Position numbers and translations under genes: made by a program. Shown in pieces: positions 1-5,941 of a stretch of 14,835 nt of DNA. The notes beneath the pieces are model-generated. The model made no database searches. It was not told the origin of the DNA and was given only the letters and a program-made list of their open reading frames with translations. This DNA is from JAEUMW01 sp039807745 (GTDB lineage Bacteria; Pseudomonadota; Gammaproteobacteria; Burkholderiales; JAEUMW01), in assembly GCA_039807745.1 (NCBI GenBank), contig JBDHRV010000088.1:1-14835 (forward strand). Direction: 5' to 3'. Each line of letters begins with the position of its first letter. Positions within the stretch are counted from its first letter, which is position 1.

Positions 1-1673
1 ACGGGCAGCACCTGCACGCGTCGCCGCGGCACACCGTCGATGCGGACCAGCACGACACCGGGTGCGGCCGTCTGCCACGCACCCGATTCGAATCGCCCGT
101 CCTTGAAGCTCGCGTGACAGCGCCACTGCACCGACTGCGGTCCGTCCGCGCGCGCGGGCGCCTCCCACTCCACGAAGTCGGTCGTCGTGCGCAGCTCCAC
201 CGTCTCGTCGACGGTGTAGGTGCCATCGACATAGCGCAGATCCACCATCGCGAGCGCCACCTCGTTCCAGCCGGTGCCCGAAGGCACCAGCGCAACGCGC
301 ACCCGGTGACGATCGAGCGGATCCGTCACGATCACCTGATCGTTCGTCACGTCGCCGAGCGATTGCTCGACGATTCGTCCCTGGCGAGAGACGAACGTCG
401 CATGCGCGCGCACCGATCCACGAACGCCGTCGGGCGGCTGTGTCCACCGCGCGCCGGGGCGAGCTGCGTCCAGATCGACCGCCTGCGAGGTCGCGGGACC
501 ACCCGGCGGCGTGTGTTCCAGTACCACGCGCACCGACGCCCAGCGCCGGGCGAAGTCGAGGCCCGCCGCCAGCACTTCGATTTCGAGGGCACGGGGCACG
601 GAGACGGGGATCAGCAGCCCGGATACGCCGCGGCTGTCCTGCCAGCTGCTCCAGTCCCCCGACGGGAGACCGGCAAGCTTCGCGCGGTGGCGCCAACGGA
701 AGTCGAGGGTACCGAGCGGAACGGTCCGCGGCGCCGCATCGGTCAGCGCCAGCTCGACCGCTGCTCCGCCGGCCATGCGCTCGATCTGCACATCGACGCG
801 CTCGAGCCTGTCCCCGAAACTTGCCACGGCGCGCACTTCGATCGCAGGCGCACGCCCGATGTCGTCGTCCGTGAGAATCAGGGTTTCGACCAGTCCGCCC
901 CGTGTGGCCGCAGGCACGAAGTCATCGAGCGTGGTGGCGAGCAGGATGGGCCAGCGCACGATGTCGGAGGCAGCAGCGTGCACGCTCATGCTGCGACCTT
1001 CCCGGAAGCGCGCCGCCAGCTCATCGAGCACCCAGTCGCGCAAGGCCCGCTCCAGATCGGGATTGCCGGCGCCGCGGATCTCGATATGCGCGTTCGCGTC
1101 GATGAGCGAGCGCGTGATCGTGAGCTCCCGTTCGCCGTCGACGATCCGGATGCGCCGGCGCAGTTCCGCGACATCTGCCGTTGCGATCACCTCGGCCGGC
1201 GGCAGACGCAGCGGAACATGGCCCGACCACGTGACCTGCAACGGGGAGACCGTTTCGCCTTGCAGCAGTGGGGCGAGGATCCCCGCGGCGAGGGCGGGCA
1301 GATCGACCGTCACCGCGGCGACCGTCCCCAGCGCAAGAGCGACCGGCGCCACGACGGGATCGAACTGCGGACCTTCGAGTCGCACACTCGCATCGGCCCA
1401 GGGCAGCGGCTGCACGTCGCGACCCGCGAGACCCGCGGCCGCGATTTCGTCCGCGGTGGGCTGAATCTCCACGTCGAGGGTGAGCCGCGCGCCGACGGCA
1501 GCCGGATCGGCAGAACCGGATTGTCGGGTCCAGCGCACCAGTCGCACCCGCGAGCTGCCGTCGGAACGCCGCGCCACCCGCGGTCGCGCCAATGCCACGT
1601 AGACCCGGTCCGGTATGCTGTCGTCGTCGATCGCGATCAGACCGGAGGGCGTCAGGATCGGCAGCGCCAACAA
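1..1673 (-). CDS. Multidomain paralog-family protein, third gene of left arm, partial (3' end outside window)
   Basis: Unrecognised protein, 557 codons visible and still open at the left edge. The frame has the G/C-rich third positions of its neighbours. No ATG lies near the upstream gene. The likely start is TTG at 1673, two bases after the upstream stop, with GGAG (minus strand, 1685-1682) 8 nt before it; TTG at 1670 is the alternative. The start is supported by similarity of the N-terminus to the last right-arm protein: both begin MLAL and share DRVY followed by RPR(I/V)A at residues 22-34. Module A covers about residues 13-70. Module B runs about 90-175, with SPLQVTW and RLPPAEV. The hinge near 229-253 contains DIVRWP then TLDDF. 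Beta-rich repeats start near 277. Repeat 3 (456-547) matches repeat 3 of the 897-aa right-arm protein. Residues 549-557 open a fourth repeat, so the gene probably runs a few hundred more bases left. Only 2 lysines were counted. No signal peptide or membrane segment is seen. Function unknown. Confidence 0.85.
   Translation of the reverse strand, partial: MLALPILTPSGLIAIDDDSIPDRVYVALARPRVARRSDGSSRVRLVRWTRQSGSADPAAVGARLTLDVEIQPTADEIAAAGLAGRDVQPLPWADASVRLEGPQFDPVVAPVALALGTVAAVTVDLPALAAGILAPLLQGETVSPLQVTWSGHVPLRLPPAEVIATADVAELRRRIRIVDGERELTITRSLIDANAHIEIRGAGNPDLERALRDWVLDELAARFREGRSMSVHAAASDIVRWPILLATTLDDFVPAATRGGLVETLILTDDDIGRAPAIEVRAVASFGDRLERVDVQIERMAGGAAVELALTDAAPRTVPLGTLDFRWRHRAKLAGLPSGDWSSWQDSRGVSGLLIPVSVPRALEIEVLAAGLDFARRWASVRVVLEHTPPGGPATSQAVDLDAARPGARWTQPPDGVRGSVRAHATFVSRQGRIVEQSLGDVTNDQVIVTDPLDRHRVRVALVPSGTGWNEVALAMVDLRYVDGTYTVDETVELRTTTDFVEWEAPARADGPQSVQWRCHASFKDGRFESGAWQTAAPGVVLVRIDGVPRRRVQVLP
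3..845 (-). repeat. Tandem beta-rich ~90-aa repeats (protein residues 277-557)
   Basis: Protein-level repeats in the left-edge gene: R1 about 277-360, R2 361-451, R3 456-547, and the first residues of R4. Each begins with an alternating hydrophobic strand (for example ALEIEV, RVRVALV). Each has a central V-x-V-x-L strand and ends with a strand, a turn rich in G and D, an aromatic residue and a final L-x-V type strand. This pattern fits Ig- or Fn3-like sandwiches, but the fold is inferred from the pattern only. R2 carries GLDF and RPGARWT, matching GLDF and RPGGTWT in R2 of the 897-aa protein. Confidence 0.6.
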
Positions 1674-1675
1674 CG

Positions 1676-3295
1676 CTAGAGCTCCAGCGCGACGATATCC
1701 CCCGCGGCCTCGCGCCAGGTCGACTCGGTCATCACGCCCGTCGCGCCGTCGTCGCGGCGCGGGACATGGCGCGTGCGATAGCGCAGCCGCGTCGGCTCGA
1801 TCCGGCTCGCGCGCCGGCACGGCAAGCTGAGCTCCGTGCCTGCGTCGACGGTGCGCCAGCCGTGGCCTTCGACCTGCACCGCCAGGTAGGCAGCGCGCGC
1901 CGCGAGGTCGGCCGGAGGCCGGAGGACGACGGGAGCGATCTCGCCGCTGCCGAGCGCCGCGGCATCGACGCTGAGCCCGAGCGGACCGATCGCCATCGTC
2001 CCGAGGGACTTGCGCTCGGCCGACGCAAGCTGCGCCGCCACGACCACGCTCGCAGGCGGTTCGCGGCCGACTGCCCACGCTTCGGGCGCTGCCCGGGTCA
2101 GCGTGAGCGTCCGCGACCCGAGCGTGAATTGCAGCGCTGTCACGTGATCGAACACCTCCGGCGCGGCAAGAAAGCGCAACGGCTTCAGGCCGAGCGCAGC
2201 CGGCGTCACTTCGATCATCAGGCCGGACCTGCGAAACTCCGTCGGCGGGAGCGCGGCCGGACCACTCGCAGTCACCACCGTTGCGCGCGCGCGCCACTGG
2301 ATGCCGAGCGCCTCCGCGGTTTCGCGCACGAATCGCAGGCGCGCCGCAGCCGGCTCGCCGGGACGGAACTCGTGGCTCAGCAGACCGGTGGGGCCGCCGG
2401 TGCGCGCTTCCACCACGATGCTGCGCACGCCGTCCACCGCGAGCGGTACGTCGTTGACGAGGCAAAGCTCGGCCGCTGCGAATGGCGCCGGCATCGACAC
2501 GTCGACGAGATGCCGGCTCGGATCGCTCACGTGTGCGAGGAAGTCGGAGAAGGACCAGCGAATTCCGATCGACTGGCTCTGCACGATCGGCACGGCGAGA
2601 TTGAGGTCGAGGCGCGCCGGACCATCGTCTGCAACGGTCCACCCCGCGCCGGTCGCAGAGAGCAGGAGGGGTGCCGCGTGATGCGCGATCGCCATCAGGG
2701 CCGCATCGCGCGGTGGCCGGATGGCGCCGGGCACGAGCGGATACCACGCGAACGTGTCTTCGGTGAGCCCGAGAAACGCTGCTGTAACGGCATCCCAGTT
2801 TGCCGGCGCAGGTCCCAGGAGCGCGGCGAGGCGCGGGCGCAGCACTGCGCGGTCGGCACCGGCGAGCCAGGGAAACGTCGGTCCGAAGCCGCGCACCTCC
2901 AGTTCGACTTCGACGTCGACGAGATCGTGCGTGCTCTGTCCGAGACGCCGTGCGATCGCGATTTCCGTCGCGGCGAGCGAGATGCCGCGATCGACCACGA
3001 TGTCGCCCGCGATCGGCGTCGGGTGCCACTGTCCCGATTCGCGCGCCGCCGGCGTCTGCAGCAGCAGACGAAACCGCCCGGCCGCAAAGGACACCGGCCG
3101 CTCGCCGGGGGCGAGCTGCGGCCACACCGCCCGCAGACGAAGATGGAGCAGTCCACCCTCGTCGCTGCGGGTCAGCACTGCTTGCGGCACGCCGTTCGGC
3201 CCCGGCGCGGGCTCGAGACCGGCCGGCAGCCGGTAGCGGACCGCCGGGTCGGCGTCGTCGGGAAAGGCGTCACCGGCGCGCGCGAGAACCAGCAT
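1676..3295 (-). CDS. Multidomain paralog-family protein, 539 aa, second gene of left arm
   Basis: Unrecognised protein, the most divergent complete family member. The ATG at 3295 overlaps the stop of the 820-aa gene by one base, so translation is probably coupled; no strong ribosome site precedes it. Residues 11-57 resemble module A: PDDADP, then RYRLP, NGVPQ and a GLLHLRL strand. Residues 126-158 resemble module B, with DVEVELEVRGFGPTF, a D at 148 and an L-rich tail. Residues 228-300 match the module C hinge and the strand after it: alternating LDLNLAV, IVQSQSI, SFSDFLAHVSDPS, then NDVPLAVDGV. This aligns by eye with residues 417-490 of the 937-aa protein (SQVVEWP, LETFFSEASPAE, DKQPVQAIEV). 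The rest is beta-rich but its repeat signature is weak. Only 2 lysines were counted in 539 residues against abundant arginine. No signal peptide, membrane segment or enzyme motif is seen. The reading frame is secure; family membership is probable; function is unknown. Confidence 0.88.
   Translation of the reverse strand: MLVLARAGDAFPDDADPAVRYRLPAGLEPAPGPNGVPQAVLTRSDEGGLLHLRLRAVWPQLAPGERPVSFAAGRFRLLLQTPAARESGQWHPTPIAGDIVVDRGISLAATEIAIARRLGQSTHDLVDVEVELEVRGFGPTFPWLAGADRAVLRPRLAALLGPAPANWDAVTAAFLGLTEDTFAWYPLVPGAIRPPRDAALMAIAHHAAPLLLSATGAGWTVADDGPARLDLNLAVPIVQSQSIGIRWSFSDFLAHVSDPSRHLVDVSMPAPFAAAELCLVNDVPLAVDGVRSIVVEARTGGPTGLLSHEFRPGEPAAARLRFVRETAEALGIQWRARATVVTASGPAALPPTEFRRSGLMIEVTPAALGLKPLRFLAAPEVFDHVTALQFTLGSRTLTLTRAAPEAWAVGREPPASVVVAAQLASAERKSLGTMAIGPLGLSVDAAALGSGEIAPVVLRPPADLAARAAYLAVQVEGHGWRTVDAGTELSLPCRRASRIEPTRLRYRTRHVPRRDDGATGVMTESTWREAAGDIVALEL
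1682..1685 (-). promoter_or_regulatory. Shine-Dalgarno site deciding a TTG start
   Basis: GGAG on the minus strand lies inside the last codons of the 539-aa gene, 8 nt before TTG at 1673. In the absence of a nearby ATG it supports a TTG start coupled to the upstream stop codon. Confidence 0.6.
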
Positions 3296-3297
3296 CA
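3293..3297 (-). other. TGATG stop/start overlap between two left-arm genes
   Basis: On the minus strand the TGA of the 820-aa gene (3297-3295) shares its A with the ATG of the 539-aa gene (3295-3293). Such one-base overlaps usually mean translational coupling and co-transcription. Confidence 0.9.
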
Positions 3298-5757
3298 GAA
3301 ATCCAGGCGTACGACCGCGGTGCCGACCTCGAGCGGCGCCGTCCCCTGCCCTTCGCGCCAGTCCGTCCGGGCCCCTTCGCCGCGCGCGTGCAGATTGGTG
3401 ACGCGGTAGAAGTAGCGCTGGTTGTCGTCCGCCGTGCCGAGGATCTGGTCGAGGAAGCGTCCGGCGAGCGTCACCTCCGCCTGCGGCACGGCGCTGGAGA
3501 GGCTCACCCGGGTGCCGTCGTCGAACTCGACCAGCAGGCCGGTCAGGGGTTCACCGCTGCCCGCGGGCGCCGCGAACGCGCCCGCCACCGCCTTCACCGT
3601 CAACGCGAAGCCGCGGGCACCGGCACCCGCCGTGAGCATGAGCTGCTTCAGCAGCTCGGCCAGGTTGGGCTCCGGGCGGCCGATGACGGTTGGCTCGAAA
3701 CCCGCGACGGGGGCGTCCGACCCCTGGACGCAGTAATCGATCTCGCGTGCTTCCTTCGGCTGCACGAGCTGACCGACCACAGACTGAACGTCCTTCGCGT
3801 AGGCGATGCCACCGCCTGCCAGCGCCTCGGCGGGCAGACCGGTGATCCAGGCCGGGCTCTCGACGCGATTGCGCACCAGCACGCGATAGCACGCGGGCTG
3901 CTCGGGCACCGGCCCCACGAACGAGACATCGAAGAGCTCCGCCGAGGTCTCCCACAGCGAAAGCCGCACGGGGACCTGCGCCGGACTGCCGTCGAAAAGA
4001 CGGAAGTCGACCCTGCCGGTGACGCCACCGCCCGACGGATTCGCCAGTCGCTCGCGCCACAGGCGCACGAACGTGTCCTGGTCGAGATCGAGCGTATCGG
4101 TGATGCCCGTATCGGGATCGATCTGCGCCTCCGCACGCTGCTGTGCGGCGCCGAGCAGGTCGAGGTCGAGCATGAGCTTCGCGTCCTGCGACACGCTGGT
4201 CATGAAGCGGGCCACGAGTCCCTGCCGCGTCAGCTCGGCGCGCGCGAGCTCGACCACGTCCGGATCGAGCCACGGCTCGAGCCGGTAGACCGCCGCCACG
4301 CGAAACAGCACGTCGGCATCCTCGTCGTTGTCGGTAGTGCCGAACTCGCTCGCGAGAAAGCTCAGCGCCGGCAGGAACGGCGCCGTCGGATCGCGTTCCA
4401 GCCGGAACTCGCTCGGCGTCACGTGGACCACATCGCGCATCAGATTGTCCTGATACACGATGTGCGTGGAGCCGTCCGGGGTGGCCAGACGCAGCGGGAG
4501 CAGCAGGTGAATGCCGCCGGGATCGAAACCCTCCACTGCGAACACCGACTTGTTGAGCGCCGGATCGAACACGAACGGCAGGCTCTGCCTGTTCTCCAGC
4601 GTGGCGTCGACGATGGCCGGCCTGCGGCTGCGATCCAGCGCGACCTGGATCGGGACTGCCCTGCGGCCGGCGATCTCGAGGTCGCTCTCCGCGACCGCCT
4701 GCGACAGCCTGGGCGCGTTCACGCGCGACAGCGTGGCGGCGGTGACGCGAGGCTGCCCCGCGATCGCGTCAAGACGCGCCTGCGCCAGCGTCGCCGCTGC
4801 CGGCGTCGTGTCGGTGATGGGTGCGACGGGCCGCACGGCGCTTGCCGGGCGCGTCATCATCGCCACGCGGGGAGCGCCCGTGCGCTCGCGCAGCACCGGC
4901 GAGCCGACGCGCTCGGCCATCATGCGCCGCGTCTCCGGTCGTTCGATGACCGCACGCGTCGCCTCGACGCGAACCTGTTCCTCCGGCGTCACCGTCATCA
5001 TCTTGACCCGCGTGCTGCCCGAGAGTGCGTCGCGCCGCATCGTCGACCAGCTCTCCCGCTGCACCATGTCGGTGAAGAGCGCGCCGCGGCCCTCCAGCAC
5101 CTTCGCCTGATCGATCATGCCGGGCCGCCCGACGATCACCTGCCGCCAAGTGCGCATGCCGACTCGCGCCATGATCTGAAGGTCGAGCGTCGCGCTGCGC
5201 TGCGCGCCGCCCATGGCCTGATACACGGTGTCGAAGAGAGCCTTGTCGGTGAAGATCGTGGTCGAGCGCGCGAGCTGATTGCCCAGCTGCTGCAACGGCT
5301 GCAGCGGCACGGTCTGCTCGCGTGTGCCCATCTCTCCGGCGCCGTCTGCGGCGCCGCCCTGCACCGCCACCCGATAGCGCAGCGAGAGCGCGGCGACGTG
5401 ATCCATCACGCGCTTCTCGAGCGCGACCGTCATGCCGAGCGTCCATGTGAGCGTGATCGTGAGCCGGCCCACTTCGTTCGCCTCCTCGGCAGCGTAGCGC
5501 AGCTCGACCGCCGGCTGGCCCCGCGCGTCCGTCGACACCTGGTAGAGGGGGAGGTAGAAGCGCAGCGAGGCATTGCGCTGCGCCGGGTAGAGAGCGCCGG
5601 GCTCGAGCGTCTGCCCGCCCGCCAGAATCGGGCGGTCGGCTGCGTCCGTCACGGCCTGTTCGAACGTGCCGACCACGCGCAGCTGCGTTCTCACATCCAG
5701 CAGCCGCGTGACGGGCACTGCACCGAGATTGCGATCCACGACGAATGTGCTGGCCAT
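3295..5757 (-). CDS. Large paralog-family protein with two module A-like segments, 820 aa, first gene of left arm
   Basis: Unrecognised protein. ATG at 5757 is preceded by GGAGGGG (minus strand, 5772-5766) at 8-nt spacing, a strong start. Residues 57-106 hold a module A-like segment: RFYLPLYQV, then DARGQPAVELRY and a GRLTITLTW strand. Residues 228-310 are rich in Met and Arg, with three MM pairs. Residues 310-350 are rich in Ala, Thr and Pro and look like a linker. A second module A-like segment starts near 434: YQDN, VTPSE, RLERD and FLPALSFLA, then DVLFRVAAVYRLEPW. It parallels the start of the 937-aa protein (YQDD, IPAMP, IRRD). A module B-like stretch follows at about 524-602 (KLMLDLDLL, GGVTGRVDFRLFDG). 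The C-terminus (740-820) looks like one beta-rich repeat, with RYFYRVTNLHARGEG and TDW. The protein may be a fusion of two family units. No signal peptide or membrane segment is seen. It probably sets the expression of the left arm as its first gene. Function unknown. Confidence 0.92.
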   Translation of the reverse strand: MASTFVVDRNLGAVPVTRLLDVRTQLRVVGTFEQAVTDAADRPILAGGQTLEPGALYPAQRNASLRFYLPLYQVSTDARGQPAVELRYAAEEANEVGRLTITLTWTLGMTVALEKRVMDHVAALSLRYRVAVQGGAADGAGEMGTREQTVPLQPLQQLGNQLARSTTIFTDKALFDTVYQAMGGAQRSATLDLQIMARVGMRTWRQVIVGRPGMIDQAKVLEGRGALFTDMVQRESWSTMRRDALSGSTRVKMMTVTPEEQVRVEATRAVIERPETRRMMAERVGSPVLRERTGAPRVAMMTRPASAVRPVAPITDTTPAAATLAQARLDAIAGQPRVTAATLSRVNAPRLSQAVAESDLEIAGRRAVPIQVALDRSRRPAIVDATLENRQSLPFVFDPALNKSVFAVEGFDPGGIHLLLPLRLATPDGSTHIVYQDNLMRDVVHVTPSEFRLERDPTAPFLPALSFLASEFGTTDNDEDADVLFRVAAVYRLEPWLDPDVVELARAELTRQGLVARFMTSVSQDAKLMLDLDLLGAAQQRAEAQIDPDTGITDTLDLDQDTFVRLWRERLANPSGGGVTGRVDFRLFDGSPAQVPVRLSLWETSAELFDVSFVGPVPEQPACYRVLVRNRVESPAWITGLPAEALAGGGIAYAKDVQSVVGQLVQPKEAREIDYCVQGSDAPVAGFEPTVIGRPEPNLAELLKQLMLTAGAGARGFALTVKAVAGAFAAPAGSGEPLTGLLVEFDDGTRVSLSSAVPQAEVTLAGRFLDQILGTADDNQRYFYRVTNLHARGEGARTDWREGQGTAPLEVGTAVVRLDF
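4258..4524 (-). other. Second module A-like segment inside the 820-aa protein
   Basis: Residues about 412-500 repeat the signature otherwise found at protein N-termini in this cluster: YQDN, a hydrophobic strand, P, then R-x-E-R-D, a FLPALSFLA strand and an acidic loop followed by DVLFRVAAVYRL. The closest visible match is residues 16-80 of the 937-aa protein. This is comparison by eye, not an alignment score. Confidence 0.5.
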
Positions 5758-5765
5758 GCTGCTTT

Positions 5766-5772
5766 CCCCTCC
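5766..5772 (-). promoter_or_regulatory. Ribosome binding site of the 820-aa gene
   Basis: GGAGGGG on the minus strand, 8 nt before the ATG at 5757. It is a near-consensus Shine-Dalgarno site that fixes the start of the first left-arm gene. Confidence 0.85.
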
Positions 5773-5804
5773 ATCGATCAGGGTCTAAGGTCATCCGACC
5801 GCGC

Positions 5805-5816
5805 GCTTCGCGAAGC
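5805..5816. promoter_or_regulatory. 12-bp perfect palindrome, possible operator
   Basis: GCTTCGCGAAGC is its own reverse complement. It lies 48 bp upstream of the minus-arm start codon and 126 bp upstream of the plus-arm one, next to the AT-rich core, where a dimeric regulator of one or both arms could bind. No U-tract follows on either side, so it does not look like an intrinsic terminator. One 12-bp palindrome in GC-rich DNA may be chance. Confidence 0.35.
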
Positions 5817-5882
5817 TAATTTACTCCTCCTTTCCTGGGCTCGGCATAGGCATTCCGATCTACTTCGAATCCTTCCGTTCTT

Positions 5883-5891
5883 TGCTATGCT
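5883..5891 (+). promoter_or_regulatory. Candidate extended -10 element for the right arm
   Basis: TGCTATGCT fits the TGnTATAAT extended -10 pattern with 4 of 6 hexamer bases. It lies about 50 nt before the ATG at 5942, giving a plausible short leader. The matching -35 position (around 5863-5868) has no good TTGACA-like hexamer, so support is weak. Confidence 0.3.
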
Positions 5892-5930
5892 TTAGAGGAA
5901 CCGTTCGATCCCGATCAGCGCGCAGACGGC

Positions 5931-5936
5931 AGGAGG
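5931..5936 (+). promoter_or_regulatory. Ribosome binding site of the 937-aa gene
   Basis: AGGAGG, 5 nt before ATG at 5942. It rejects the in-frame ATG-like start further upstream near 5882, which has no such site and would put non-conserved residues in front of the shared N-terminus. Confidence 0.85.
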
Positions 5937-5941
5937 GTTGC

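Larger units (their letters stand above)
5758..5941. promoter_or_regulatory. Divergent intergenic region between the two arms
   Basis: 184 bp between the start codons of the 820-aa (minus) and 937-aa (plus) genes. It is the only substantial intergenic space in the window and its middle (about 5817-5890) is more AT-rich than its surroundings. Both operons must start here unless they have internal promoters. It contains strong ribosome sites at each end, a 12-bp perfect palindrome at 5805-5816, a possible extended -10 for the plus arm at 5883-5891, and for the minus arm only a weak -10-like TAAATT (minus strand, 5823-5818) without a good -35. Confidence 0.7.

Noticed and set aside
5805..5816. 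Palindrome as an intrinsic terminator
   Set aside because: The two genes diverge from this region, so no transcript is expected to end here, and no U-tract follows the inverted repeat.
114..5895. Very long plus-strand open frames opposite the left arm (about 114-1679, 1592-3409 and 2800-5895)
   Set aside because: They are rich in Arg, His and Ala, lack ribosome sites and domain signatures, and cover two genes at once. The minus-strand frames have coherent strands, shared modules and good starts. Stop-poor antisense frames are expected in GC-rich DNA.
5882..5941. Upstream in-frame start for the 937-aa gene
   Set aside because: It would add about 20 residues lacking similarity to paralogs and would cover the AGGAGG site at 5931-5936, which points to ATG 5942.
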